64,000 bases of DNA from Gaiellasilicea sp963850995 (GCA_963850995.1 CAWKNQ010000014.1:248001-312000), one strand, 5' to 3'. Counted from the stretch's first letter, positions 16,405 through 26,791 are shown. Numbers and translations: made by a program. Notes: a model not told the origin generated them from the sequence alone.

Positions 16405-17949
16405 AGGTGCTGGTCGGGCTCCTCGCCGCCTGCGCCTTCTTCGTTGCTGGCGCCGGCCGCGAACGCCCACCACAGCATCAATTTCGCGCTGGTCGGAACG
16501 GCCGGGACCAACGGCTGGTACCGCAGCAACGTCACGATTCAATGGCAGATGAGCCATCCCGGCGACATCACCGGGTCGTCGGGGTGCGAGCCCGGCACGC
16601 AGGTGACAAGCGAAGGGGTGAACTCGCGTATGTGCTCCGCGACCGCCGGCGACCACACCGTGAACCTCAGCGTCACGGTGCGGATCGACAAGACGGTACC
16701 GACCGTCACCGGAGGCGCTCCGGCCCGCGCGCCGGACTCGAGCGGTTGGTACAACAAGCCGGTCGCGGTCGCCTTCGGCGGCAGCGACGCGGTATCCGGG
16801 CTGGCGGGGTGCTCTGCTCCGACATACGCCGGCGCCGACGGCGGACCTGTCTCGGTGGCCGGCACGTGCACCGACGTGGCCGGCAACGTCGGCTCCGGCG
16901 GATTCGCACTCAACTACGACGCGACGCCACCGTCCGCCAGCGTCTCCGCGACGCGTGCGCCTGACTCGAACGGCTGGTACAACCATCCGGTCGAGATCGC
17001 CGCTAGCGGAGGCGATGCGACGTCCGGTCTCGCCGGGTGCTCGGCTCCGTCGTACGCGGGTCCCGACAGCGGCTCCGCCACGGTCGGGGCGACCTGCTCC
17101 GATCGGGCGGGCAACAGCGCCACCGCGACGATGAGCCTTCGGTACGACTCCACGGCCCCCTCGGTCAGCGGAAATCCCGACCGCGCGCCCACCGGCGGCT
17201 GGTACCGGAAACCCTTCAACGTCAGCTTCGCGGGCGCGGACGCGCTCTCGCGCGTTGCCTCGTGCACCGGGTCGGTCCAGTACAAGGGGCCTGACGGCCC
17301 CTCGGCATCGGTGAAGGGAAGCTGCACGGACGCCGCCGGGAACTCAGCCGAAGGGACCTTCGGGTTCAAGTACGACGCGACCGCGCCCAAGCTCGCCAAG
17401 CCGAGAGTCGAGCGCGGCAAGAACCTCGTGCGGCTCGTCTGGCAACGCCCCGCCGACTTCGCCTCGGCGAGCATCGTCCGCAGGCCCGGCCTGAAGGGGA
17501 AGCGCACCACGGTCGTCTACCGCGGCAAGGGTGGAAGCTTCGCGGACAGAACTGTGAAAGAGGGCGTTCGCTACCGCTACGAGCTCAGGGTCGTCGACAT
17601 CGCCGGCAACGTCTCCGGACGGGTGCTGACGGCGTCGTCCCGGCTGCCGCTCTACCGGCCGGAGGCGGGGGCGAGAGTGCGGGCGCCCGTCTCGCTCGCG
17701 TGGGATGCGCAGCCCGGTGCGCGCTTCTACAACGTCCAGATGTATCGGAACGGGACCAAGGTACTGAGCCTCTGGCCGGCGAAGGCGCTCTTGCGCCTCG
17801 GCCGGACGTGGCGCTACGCCGGGAAGACGCAGCGGCTCCAGCCCGGGCGCTACGTCTGGTACGTCTGGCCGGCGCAGGGCACGCTCGAACGGCCGGTCTT
17901 CGGCCGCCGGATCGGCAGCAGCTCGTTCGTCGTCAGAGGAGGCGCCTAG
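16401..17949 (+). CDS. Secreted Ig-like repeat protein, first copy (frameshift in signal peptide)
   Basis: A surface protein of about 510 residues. The mature part begins HHSINFALVGT and carries four repeats of about 77 residues built on NGWY..PV.V, D..SG...C, GP(D), G.CTD.AGN, and YD.T.P, resembling OmpL47/Ig-like extracellular repeats. Each repeat has two Cys. A C-terminal fibronectin-like part (about 320-500) closes it. ATG 16401 begins MKVLVGLLAACAFF, a good signal-peptide start, but the mature frame is one base off. Reading shifts near 16440, where the alternative in-frame start is only TTG 16444 at the cleavage site. I take this as a one-base error or frameshift in one gene. It is followed 48 bp later by a larger paralogue. 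Confidence 0.78.
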
Positions 17950-17997
17950 AGACGCAACCCGTCTCGTGACTCGAGAGCAGGGAGAGTGCAGACCGGC

Positions 17998-20900
17998 ATG
18001 GCAGAACCCAGGGGTCGGATCGGCACTGCGGCGCTGAGGCTGACGCGACTGTTCGTCGTTGCGGTGATGTTCGCGCTCGTGGGGGCGCCGACCGCCGCTG
18101 CTCATCACAGCATCAACTTCGCGCTCGTCGGCACGTTGGGGACGAACGGGTGGTACCGCAGCAACGTCACGATCCAGTGGCAGATGAGTCATCCGGGCGA
18201 CATCACCGCTTCGTCCGGATGTGAGCCGGGCACGCAGGTGACGAGCGAAGGGCTGAGCACGCGTACGTGTTCGGCCACAGCCGGCGACCACACGGTGAAT
18301 CTCAGTGTCAACGTGCGGATCGACAAGACGCTTCCGATCAATCTCACCGGGACTGCGGCGAGGCCGCCCGACTCGAATGGCTGGTACAGACAGCCGGTCG
18401 GCGTGTCCTTCACGGGCACCGACGCCGTCTCGGGCATCGCCAACTGCGTCGGGAGCTCGTACAACGGCCCGGACTCGGCGACCGCGGCGGCGCCGGGCAG
18501 CTGCACGGACGTGGCCGGAAACACGAGCAGCGGCTCGTTCGGGCTCGCTTACGACTCCACCGCGCCGACTCCTACCGCGTTCGAGCCGGGCGCCTGATGC
18601 CAACGGCTGGTACCGGGCCCCGTTGACGATCTCGTTCGCCCAGGCGCCCGGGGACATTTCAGGGCCGGGCTCGTGTAGCGCGTCGGTCGGCTATTCCGGA
18701 CCGGACGCAGCGAGCGTGTCGCGCTCCGGCACGTGTACCGATCGGGCGGGGAACACGAGTGGCCCGGTCGCGTTCGGGTTCAAGTACGACGCGACGCCGC
18801 CGTCGGCGCGTCGCGGCGCCGGATCGGGCGCCGAACGCGAACGGTTGGTACCGGAGCTCGGTGCGGATCTCGTTCGCGCAGGCGGCGGGTGACCTCTCGG
18901 GGCCGGACACGTGTAGCGCGCCTGATCGACTACTCCGGGCCCGGACGCAGCCGCGATGTCTCGCGTTCGGGACGTGTACGGATAAGGCCGGGAACACGAG
19001 CGCGGCGGCGGCGTGTGACGTTCAAGTACGACGCGACCGCGCCGGCGCAGTCGACGGCACGCTGGCCCGCGGCGCCCGATGCGAACGGCTGGTACAACCA
19101 GCCGGTCACGCTGAGCTGACGGGGCCGATGCGGCCTCCGGCGTCGACTCGTGCGCTCGCCCGAGCTATACGGGGCCGGACGGAGCGCGACGGACCGTGTC
19201 CGGCTCGTGCACCGACCGGGCGGGGAACGTCGAGCGCCGGCGACGGCGACGCTCAACTACGACGCGACGCGCGCCGACGGCGACCGCGGTCGCTGAGCCG
19301 GGCTCCGAACGGAACGGCTGGTTCAACGGCGCCGTTGACGGTCTCGTTCGTCGCAGGTGCCGGAGGACGTCTCGGGCCCGGGCTCGTGCAGCGCGTCGGT
19401 CGGCTACTCGGGGCCGGACGCGGCGTCGCGTGTCGCGGTCTGGGCACGTGCACGGACCAGGCGGGGAACACGAGCGCACCCGGCGACGCCGACGATCAAG
19501 TACGACTCGACGCCGCCCGTCGGCGCTCGCGGCGCCGGACCGGCCGCCGAACGCGAACGGGTGGTATCGGCAGCCGGTGCGGTCTCGTTCGCGCAGGCGG
19601 CCGGCGACCTCTCGGGGCCGGACACGTGTAGCGGCGCCTGCTGGCTACTCGGGGCCGGACGCAGCGGACGTCTCGCGCTCGGGCACGTGTACGGATAGGG
19701 CGGGCAACACGAGCGCGCCGGCGTCGCTGACGTTCAGGTACGACGCGACCGCGCCGGCGCAGCGACCGGCGACGTCTGGCACGGGGCGCCGACGCGAACG
19801 GCTGGTACAACGGCACGCCCGGTGGCGCTGAGCTGACGCGGATGTCGGACGCCACTTCCGGCGTCGACGCGTGTACACGCCGACCTATACAGCGGCCCGG
19901 ACGGAGCGACGACGGCAGCGGTCGCGGCACGTGCACGGACAGGGCGGGGAACATGAGCGCTCCGGCGCTCCGCAGCTCAAGTACGACGCGACCGCGCCGA
20001 CGGCGGTCGCCGTCGGTGAGCCCGGGCTGCCGAACGCGGACGGGTGGTACCGCGCGCCGTTGACGATCTCGTTCACGCAGGCTCGCAGGGGACGTCTCGG
20101 GCCCGGGCTCGTGCAGCGCGTCGGTCGGCTACTCGGGGCCGGACGCGGCCTCGGCGTCGCGTGTCTGGGACGTGCACGGACCTGGCGGGGAACCCGAGCA
20201 CCCCCGCGGCCCTGACCTTCAAGTACGACGCGACGCCGCCGTCCGCCTCGGGTGGCTGGAGCGGCCGCCCGACTCGAACGGGTGGTACAACCAGCCGGTC
20301 GCGCTCGGCGTCTCGGCCAGGATGCAACCTCCGGGATCGCCTCCTGCTCCGGCCCGACGTACTCGGGGCCGGACGGCCCGAACCAGACGATCACCGGCTC
20401 CTGCACCGACCGGGCCGGGAACACGAACTCGAACGTGACCGCGTCGCTGAAGTACGACGCGACGCGCCCGACGGCGTCGGGCTCGCTCGCGCGCGGCCCG
20501 GACGCGAACGGCTGGTACAACCAGCCGGTCGCCTTCGCCCTCAACGGGACGGACGCGACGTCGGGGATCGCTTCCTGCGGCGGCGGCTACGGCGGCCCTG
20601 ACGGGACCTCGCGCACGGCCTCCGGCAACTGCACCGACGTCGCCGGGAACCTGAGCGGCCCGGTGACGGCGACGATCAACTACGACGCGACGCCTCCGTC
20701 GACGACGAGCTCCCTCGCTCGCGCCCCGGATGCGAACGGCTGGTACAACCAGCCGGTCGCGCTGAACGTGAGCGGGTCCGACGGCATGTCCGGGCTCGCC
20801 TCGTGCTCGGGCGCGACCTACTCGGGCCCGGACGGCGCCGCGCAGCAGGTGGCGGGCGTCTGCACGGACCAGGCAGGGAACAGTGTCCCGGCAGTTGCGA

Positions 20901-22176
20901 CGCTCAGGTACGACGCGACGCCGCCTTCGACGTCGGCGCAGTCCCGGACCGCGGCGACGGCGGCTGGTACCGCGAGGCCGTCACCGTGAGGTTCGTGGGC
21001 GCGGACGCCGCCTCGGGCGTGTCCGCGTGCACGGCTCCCGCGACGTACTCCGGGCCGGATACCGGCGGAGCGACGCTGGCCGGAAGTTGTGCGGACGCCG
21101 CCGGGAACTCGAGCTCGGCGGCCTTCACCGTCAAGTTCGATGCGACCGCCCCGGGCGTGAGCGCGGGGCTCGACGAGCGGGACCGGACGCGAACGGCTGG
21201 TACAACCGACCGGTCGGCGTCGTCGCGAGCGGATCGGACTCGATGTCCGGTGATCGCCTCGTGCACCGCGCCGTCGTACTCGGGACCGGACACCGCCGGC
21301 GTCTCCCTCAGCGCGACCTGTGTAGACAACGCCGGCAACGTCAGCGGCGCCGCCAGCGTCTCGCTCAAGTACGACGCGACCGCGCCCACCCTCGCCACCT
21401 CGGCCGACCGGCAGCCCGACGGCGGCGGCTGGTACCGGCGCCCGCTCACCGTCAGCTTCGCCGGCGCCGACGCGACCTCGGGCATCGCGTCGTGCACCGC
21501 GCCCGTGCGATACACGGGGCCGGACCGAGTCAACGGCTCAGCCGCCGGAACCTGTAGCGATGCCGCCGGCAACGCTGCGGACGGCGCGTACGTCTTCCGC
21601 TACGACGGGACCTCGCCTTCGCTGAGCAGGGCGGCCGTGCGGCTGGCGAACGGCGTGGCGACGATCACGTGGGTTAGGTCGGCCGACGTCGCCTCTCTCC
21701 AGATCGTCCGCACGCCCGGTCGCAACGGCGCACGCTCGACCGTCGTCTACCGCGGCGCCGGGAGGAGCTTCGCCGACCGGACGGTCCGGAACGGCGTCAA
21801 GTACGCCTACGAGCTGGTCGCCGCCGACGCGGCGGGGAACCTCGCCCGGGCGGCGGTGACGGCGACGCCGCGCCCGGCGCTCTACCGGCCGGCCGCCGGC
21901 GCCACAGTCCAGGCGCCGGTGACGCTCGCCTGGGAGCCGGTGACGGGCGCGCGCTTCTACAACTTCCAGCTGCGCCGGGACGGCGTGAAGGTCATGAGCA
22001 CATGGCCGCGGTCGGCAACGCTGACGCTCCCCAGAACCTGGCGCTTCGCCGGCAAGCGCTACGCGCTGGAGCCCGGCGTCTACACCTGGTGGGTCTGGGC
22101 CGCGCGCGGGACGCTGGCGCAGCCGCAGTACGGCCGCCCGCTCGGCTCGAGCCGCTTCGTCGTCAAGGGCCGGTAA
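17998..22176 (+). pseudogene. Secreted Ig-like repeat protein, long second copy (many frameshifts)
   Basis: A paralogue of the preceding gene, about 1,390 residues if repaired. A signal peptide ends at GAPTAAA and the mature start (HHSINFALVGT) matches the first copy. NGWY-type repeat starts recur 15 times, at a period of about 232-243 bp (from 18137 to 21426), followed by the same C-terminal fibronectin-like part (21600-22176). The reading frame is intact to about 18580 and again, apart from a break near 21190-21250, from about 20460 to the end. Between 18.58 and 20.4 kb it shifts roughly once per repeat. All repeats keep their codon-level pattern, so the breaks look like unpolished sequence errors in repetitive DNA rather than old decay. 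GTG 17986 is an alternative start. Confidence 0.72.
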
Positions 22177-22179
22177 CGC

Positions 22180-22509
22180 CTATTCGAAGGCGACGCCGAG
22201 GCGGGAGAGCTGCTCCTCTGCGTAGCGGCCTTCGATCGTCGCCTCGAGGTCGAACTCCTCGACGAGGTCCGGTTCCTTGCCGATCAGCTCGCGAACGCGA
22301 CCCGGGAGCGGTTGGTCGGCAGCCTCGCGCGACTCGAACAGGTAGAAGGCGCCCCAGCGCTCGCCCGCCGCGTCCGAGAGCCACGCCTTGAAGCGGAGCC
22401 CTTCGACCTCGGCGAACGCGTCCACCGACTCGTCGCGGAGGTAGCGGCGCAGCTCCTCGATCGTCGTCTTCGAGTCGGCCAGCGACCAGAGGACGATCCG
22501 GACGACCAG
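22180..22509 (-). CDS. Small protein, possibly dimeric alpha/beta-barrel (YdhR-like)
   Basis: About 109 residues: VVRIVLWSLADSKTTIEELR, then FKAWLSDAAGERWGAFYLFE and a C-terminal LEATIEGRYAEEQLSRLG. The pattern of short beta strands, a long helix and WGAFYLFES recalls the ferredoxin-like dimeric barrel of small monooxygenase-like proteins. The family is not certain. No ATG, GTG or TTG lies at the start of the homology; the first codon could be CTG 22509, or an in-frame GTG inside the gene. It follows the 93-residue gene by 11 bp on the same strand, so it likely shares its transcript. It converges with the Ig-like gene, three bases apart. Confidence 0.55.
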   Translation of the reverse strand: MVVRIVLWSLADSKTTIEELRRYLRDESVDAFAEVEGLRFKAWLSDAAGERWGAFYLFESREAADQPLPGRVRELIGKEPDLVEEFDLEATIEGRYAEEQLSRLGVAFE

Positions 22510-22520
22510 CGAGCCCTCGC

Positions 22521-22802
22521 TCAGGTCGCCCGCACCTTCGCCAGGGTCGCCTTCGCCTGCCGGAGGACATCGGCTTCCTCGTGCCCGAAGTCGTCCATGT
22601 ACGAGTGGAGGGCCGCCTCGAGCACCCGGAGATCCTCGGCGTCGAGCCCGATTCCGCGCGGCTGGTTGAGACGCTCCACGATGAAGTTGGCGTACCAGGA
22701 CGGCCAGTCCGGGTCGGCGTGCCCGAGCTCCTGCTCGTAGACGGCGTGAGCGGCCTCCGCCTCGCGCAGCTCGGCCGCCAGCTCCTCTGCCGTGATTGCC
22801 AT
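22521..22802 (-). CDS. Small conserved-looking protein of unknown function
   Basis: A 93-residue soluble, mostly helical, acidic protein: EELAAELREAEAAHAVYEQE at the start, DPDWPSWYANFIVERL in the middle, and a C-terminal helical part. No known domain was recognised. A very strong ribosome site (AAAGGAGGGAGC) precedes the ATG at 22802. It lies 12 bp downstream of the carboxyltransferase gene on the same strand, so it may be co-expressed with acyl-CoA carboxylation. Confidence 0.7.
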   Translation of the reverse strand: MAITAEELAAELREAEAAHAVYEQELGHADPDWPSWYANFIVERLNQPRGIGLDAEDLRVLEAALHSYMDDFGHEEADVLRQAKATLAKVRAT

Positions 22803-22814
22803 CGCTCCCTCCTT

Positions 22815-24371
22815 TTACATGCGGAAGATGCCGAACGTCGACTCGGGAACGGGGGCGTTCAGGGCGGCCGAGATCCCGAGCGCGAGCACGCGGCGCGTGT
22901 CGCGCGGGTCGATGATCCCGTCGTCCCAGAGGCGCGCCGTCGAGAAGTACGGGTTCCCCTCGGCCTCGTAGGTGGCGCGGATCGCATCCGGATCCGCGTC
23001 GCCGACCATCGTGAGCACGGTCGCGGCCTGCTCGCCTCCCATCACCGAGATGCGCGCGTTCGGCCACATCCAGAGCTGGCGCGGCCCGTAGGCCCGCCCG
23101 CACATCGCGTAGTTGCCGGCGCCGAACGAGCCGCCGGTGACGACGGTGAACTTGGGCACGTCCGCGCACGCGACCGCGGTCACGAGCTTGGCTCCGTCAC
23201 GCGCGATCCCGCCTTCCTCGTACTCCTTGCCGACCATGAAGCCGGTGATGTTCTGGAGGAAGACGAGCGGGACCTTCCGCTTCGCGGCGAGCTCGATGAA
23301 GTGCGCGCCCTTCTGGGCCGACTCGGCGAAGAGGACGCCTTTGTTCGCGAGGATCGCGACCGGGTACCCCTCGATCCGGGCGAAGCCGCAGACGAGCGTC
23401 TCGCCGTAGAGCGCCTTGAACTCGGCGAAGCGGCTGCCGTCCACGATGCGGGCGATCAGCTCGTGCGCGTCCATCTCGTGCTTGAAGTCCTCGGGGACGA
23501 GGCCGTAGAGGTCGGCCGGGTCGAGCGCCGGTGGCTCCGGCGGCGCGACCTCCCACGGAAGCTCCTTGCGCCGGTGCAGGTTGCGGACGATCTGGCGCGC
23601 CAGTGCGAGCGCGTGCTCGTCCGAGGCGGCGAAGTGGTCGGCGACGCCTGAGCGGCGCGTGTGCACGTCGGCGCCGCCGAGCTCCTCGGCGCTCACGTCC
23701 TGGCCCGTCGCCGCCTTCACGAGCGGCGGGCCGCCGATGAAGATCGTTCCGGTGCCGTGCACGATCACGGTCTCGTCGCTCATCGCCGGCACGTAGGCGC
23801 CGCCCGCCGTGCACGATCCCATCACGACGGCGATCTGCGGGATTCCCTTCGCGGACATCCGCGCCTGGTTGTAGAAGATGCGGCCGAAGTGCTCCCGGTC
23901 CGGGAAGACCTCGGCCTGCAGCGGCAGGAAGGCGCCGCCCGAGTCGACGAGGTAGATGCAGGGGAGGTGGTTCTGCTCCGCGACCTCCTGGGCGCGCAGG
24001 TGCTTCTTGACCGTGAGCGGGAAGTAGGAGCCGCCCTTGACGGTTGCGTCGTTCGCGACGACGACGCACTCCTGGCCCTCGACGACGCCGATCCCGGTCA
24101 CGATCCCGGCCGACGGGGCTGCGCCGTCGTAGAGCTCCCAGGCGGCGAGGGCGTTCAGCTCGAGGAAAGCGCCGCCGGGGTCGACGAGCCGGTCGATCCG
24201 TTCGCGGGCGGTGAGCTTTCCGCGCGAGCGGTGCCGCTCGACGGCCTTCTCGCCGCCGCCGCGGGCGACGAGCGCCGTCCGCTCACGCAGCTCCGCGACG
24301 AGCGCGTCCATCCGCTCGGTGCGCCGGGCGAACGTCTCGTCGCGCTCGAGCCGGGTGGTGAGGAGGCTCAC
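22815..24371 (-). CDS. Acyl-CoA carboxylase carboxyltransferase subunit (methylcrotonyl-CoA carboxylase beta type)
   Basis: A 518-residue carboxyltransferase with both crotonase-like halves. Typical landmarks are KLTARERIDRLVDPGG, VVVANDATVKGGSYFPLTVK, VVMGSCTAGGAYVPAMSDE, LVFLQNITGFMVGKEYE and WPNARISVMGGEQAATVL. The TAGGAYVPAMSDE and GFMVGKEYE forms are those of methylcrotonyl-CoA or geranyl-CoA carboxylases rather than propionyl-CoA ones. It transfers carboxyl from biotin to the acyl-CoA; the biotin subunit is probably that at 1784-3403. GTG 24371 is chosen because upstream codons are promoter-like. Two small genes follow closely on the same strand. Confidence 0.92.
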   Translation of the reverse strand: MSLLTTRLERDETFARRTERMDALVAELRERTALVARGGGEKAVERHRSRGKLTARERIDRLVDPGGAFLELNALAAWELYDGAAPSAGIVTGIGVVEGQECVVVANDATVKGGSYFPLTVKKHLRAQEVAEQNHLPCIYLVDSGGAFLPLQAEVFPDREHFGRIFYNQARMSAKGIPQIAVVMGSCTAGGAYVPAMSDETVIVHGTGTIFIGGPPLVKAATGQDVSAEELGGADVHTRRSGVADHFAASDEHALALARQIVRNLHRRKELPWEVAPPEPPALDPADLYGLVPEDFKHEMDAHELIARIVDGSRFAEFKALYGETLVCGFARIEGYPVAILANKGVLFAESAQKGAHFIELAAKRKVPLVFLQNITGFMVGKEYEEGGIARDGAKLVTAVACADVPKFTVVTGGSFGAGNYAMCGRAYGPRQLWMWPNARISVMGGEQAATVLTMVGDADPDAIRATYEAEGNPYFSTARLWDDGIIDPRDTRRVLALGISAALNAPVPESTFGIFRM

Positions 24372-24490
24372 GCGCCGAGCGTAGCGCGGCGGGCAGATGC
24401 CGGATCGAGGCCCGGCCGACGCGCGGAGTAGAAATCGCGCTATCGGGGGATAAGCAGGCACAGGGCATTCCGCCCAGAACAAGGAGCAGG

Positions 24491-24649
24491 ATGGTTCGGT
24501 TCCGCGTCATGTCTCGCCTCGGTCTCGCAGAGCCGCTCGTGCGGCTCGCCCGCGCGGTCGAGAAGTCGAACCGCGCCGCCGCCTCGCGGCGCCCGGTGAC
24601 GTCGCGGCCGCGTCTGCGCCTCGAGCACACGCGCCAACGCCCAGCCTGA
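24491..24649 (+). CDS. Possible 52-residue basic peptide with strong ribosome site
   Basis: ATG 24491 follows AAGGAGCAGG at ideal spacing, and the frame runs 52 codons to TGA 24647-24649. The peptide starts MVRFRVMSRLGLAEPLVRLA and is rich in Arg and Ala, with no signal or membrane segment. It is the only content recognised in the 337-bp gap between the carboxyltransferase and the catabolic island. It ends 24 bp before the first operator. It could be a real small protein or chance. Confidence 0.35.
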   Translation: MVRFRVMSRLGLAEPLVRLARAVEKSNRAAASRRPVTSRPRLRLEHTRQRPA

Positions 24650-24673
24650 CCACTCCTCGCGGTCCACACGTTG

Positions 24674-24690
24674 TTGCAGGTCACCTGATA
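24674..24690. promoter_or_regulatory. Island operator copy 1 (with overlapping promoter)
   Basis: TTGCAGGTCACCTGATA matches the shared palindrome TATCAGGTNNCCTGATA of this region. TTGCAG (24674-24679), 17 bp and TAGCTT (24697-24702) form a possible promoter whose spacer holds the operator, with transcription predicted to start at or near the GTG at 24709 (leaderless). Confidence 0.6.
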
Positions 24691-24708
24691 CACGGCTAGC
24701 TTCGCGGT

Positions 24709-25551
24709 GTGGTCGTCGGCACGATTGGTGGCGCAGTACCCGTCGAGGTCCTGGCCGCGGCCGACGTCGACGTCGTCCCGATCGTCGGCGAGGCGGGCGC
24801 ACCGACGCCGCTCGCCGATCGCTTCATCGAGCCGATGGTGGGCGGGCGCGCGCGGTCGCAGCTGCAGCGTCTCCTCGACGGCACGTACTCCGGGCTCGAC
24901 CTGCTGCTCTTCTCACGCGAGCACGACGCCGCGCTGCGGCTCTTCCACACACTGCGCGAGATCCGACGGATCGAGCCGACGCTGAACGTGCCGCCGTCCT
25001 ACATGTTCGACCTCCAGCACACGCAGACGGCCGCCGCAGCCGCTTGGAACCGGGCCTGCGTCGGCGACCTCTGCACGCTGTTCCGGGTCGACAGTGCCGC
25101 GCTCGCGCGCGGCATCCGCGCGTGCAACGCCGCGCGGCGTAACACGGACGCGGACGCGGAGCGTCCGGACCGCCGCCGCGTCTACGTCACGGGCAGTGCG
25201 TACGCGGAGACAGCGTTGGCGGCGGCCATCGAAGACGCAGGAGGAACCGTGGTCGCCGGGCCTCCGCTCCTCGTCGACGAGAGCATCGACCCGGTCGAGG
25301 CAGTCGCGCGTCACTACGAGCATCCGCTGCTCGCTGGGCCGCGTGGATCGAGCATGGAACGCGCGCGGGCGACCGTCGAGCAGGCGCGCGCCGCTCGCGC
25401 GGACGTCGTCGTGGCCTTCTACCTGGCCGGGGACGACGGCCTGCGGTGGGAGCTCCCGGAGCTGCGGAGCGCGCTCACCGCCGCGGGGTTGCAGCTCGTG
25501 CTTCTCGACCAGCAGCCCTACGACCTGCGGGCCGTGACACTCGATGTCTGA
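24709..25551 (+). CDS. 2-hydroxyacyl-CoA dehydratase family subunit (FldC/HgdB-like, D component)
   Basis: A 280-residue member of the family of 2-hydroxyacyl-CoA dehydratases and benzoyl-CoA reductases. The N-terminal GTIGGAVPVEVLAAADVDVV resembles the family start (a gene-specific form of pvE.l.aaG), and LLLFSREHDAALRLFHTLRE plus YMFDLQHTQTAAAAAWNR match the region that binds the partner. It is shorter than the usual ~370-430 residues. At the place where active members carry cluster cysteines (SxCD), this protein has SREHD, so the usual [4Fe-4S] ligand seems absent. GTG 24709 overlaps a leaderless-type promoter. It overlaps the next gene by eight bases. Confidence 0.72.
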   Translation: MVVGTIGGAVPVEVLAAADVDVVPIVGEAGAPTPLADRFIEPMVGGRARSQLQRLLDGTYSGLDLLLFSREHDAALRLFHTLREIRRIEPTLNVPPSYMFDLQHTQTAAAAAWNRACVGDLCTLFRVDSAALARGIRACNAARRNTDADAERPDRRRVYVTGSAYAETALAAAIEDAGGTVVAGPPLLVDESIDPVEAVARHYEHPLLAGPRGSSMERARATVEQARAARADVVVAFYLAGDDGLRWELPELRSALTAAGLQLVLLDQQPYDLRAVTLDV

Positions 25552-26791
25552 GACGCGCAGCGTCACGACGCTCGAGGCCGCGAAGGCCGCCTCCAGCCAC
25601 CAGCGCGCGTGGTTCGCCGAGCTTCGTGAGCGCGCGTCGGCGGGCGAGCCGATCGCCGTCGTGAACGCCGACGCCCCGCACGAGATCCTGCGGACGTTCG
25701 ACATTCCCTACGTCGTGAACCAGTGGTGGGCCTCGCTCTGCGCCGCGAAGCAGAAGTCCGCGTCGTATCTCGGGGAGCTCCGCGAGCGCGGCTACCCGGA
25801 CTGGAGCGACCAGTACGGCTCGCTCGCCCTGGCGTCCTCGCTGGTCGACGACGCGGACGCGCCGTGGGGCGGCCTGCCGACACCCTCGTTCCTGGTCGCG
25901 CAGCTCACCGACGACGCGCAACGGAAGATCTTCGATCTCTGGGCGCGGGAGACGGGCGCGCGGTTCTATCCGCTTTCGACCACGACGCATCCGGACATGC
26001 CGCCGACGTGGCACGACACGATCGCCCACGACTGGGAGTCGACGATCGGCAGCGCGCGCATCGATCTGATGGTGGAGGAGCTCCGCGACCTCGTCGACGC
26101 GATCTCGGTCACGACGGGTCGTCAGTTCGACGAGGATAGATTCGCGAACGTGATGCGGCTTGCAAACGAGCAGGCTGAGTGGAACCGCCGCACCCGCGAC
26201 CTGCTCGCGGCGACCTCGCCGGCGCCCGTCTCCGTCGCCGACGTGATTCCAGCGGTGATGCTGCCGCAGTGGCACCGTGGCACGGAGTACGCAGTCGACG
26301 CTGCGCGCGCGCTCCACGACGAGGTGACCGCGCGCGCGGCTTCCGGAGCCGCCGCGGACGAGCGCGTCCGACTGATGTGGGTCGGTCGCGGCCTGTGGTT
26401 CAACATGGCCTTCTACCAGCACTTCGAGGAGCGCTACGGCGCGGTGTTCGTCTGGTCGATGTATCTCGCGGTCGCGGCCGATGCCTACGTTCGCTACGGG
26501 GACGACCCGATGCGCGCCCTCGCGGCGCGCTTCGCAGCCTTCTCCGACCAGATCAACGTGCCGCCGTGGTCGAGCGCGTGGTACCTGAAGGAGGCGCGCC
26601 ACAACCGGGTCGACGGCGTCGTCCACCTCGTGGGCGACGCCCTGCGCGGCGCGCCCTTCATCACGCGCGCGCTCGAGGAGGCAGGCATCCCCGTATGCGA
26701 GATCGCCGCGCACAACGTCGACCAGCGCGCCTGGGACGACGACGCGATCAAGGCGCAGGTCTCCGGGTTCATCGAAAGCCGGATCCTGTGA
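25544..26791 (+). CDS. 2-hydroxyacyl-CoA dehydratase family subunit (FldB/HgdA-like)
   Basis: A 415-residue partner of the previous protein. Family features include ILRTFDIPYVVNQWWASLCA (the substrate-side opening), the middle helical part (FANVMRLANEQAEWNRRTRD) and a C-terminal domain with LKEARHNRVDGVVHLVGDAL. Canonical subunits bind a [4Fe-4S] cluster and remove water from a 2-hydroxyacyl-CoA after one-electron activation. The usual Cys-Ser-Tyr segment reads SDQYGS here, so a key ligand is missing. No activator ATPase (HgdC/FldI type) is in the window. With the downstream CoA transferase the three genes mirror fldABC. Substrate and even redox chemistry are uncertain. Confidence 0.75.
   Translation: MSETRSVTTLEAAKAASSHQRAWFAELRERASAGEPIAVVNADAPHEILRTFDIPYVVNQWWASLCAAKQKSASYLGELRERGYPDWSDQYGSLALASSLVDDADAPWGGLPTPSFLVAQLTDDAQRKIFDLWARETGARFYPLSTTTHPDMPPTWHDTIAHDWESTIGSARIDLMVEELRDLVDAISVTTGRQFDEDRFANVMRLANEQAEWNRRTRDLLAATSPAPVSVADVIPAVMLPQWHRGTEYAVDAARALHDEVTARAASGAAADERVRLMWVGRGLWFNMAFYQHFEERYGAVFVWSMYLAVAADAYVRYGDDPMRALAARFAAFSDQINVPPWSSAWYLKEARHNRVDGVVHLVGDALRGAPFITRALEEAGIPVCEIAAHNVDQRAWDDDAIKAQVSGFIESRIL

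Noticed and set aside
22180..23169. Extension of the YdhR-like frame through the carboxyltransferase region
   Set aside because: The extra residues are a frame shadow; homology starts only at about 22506.
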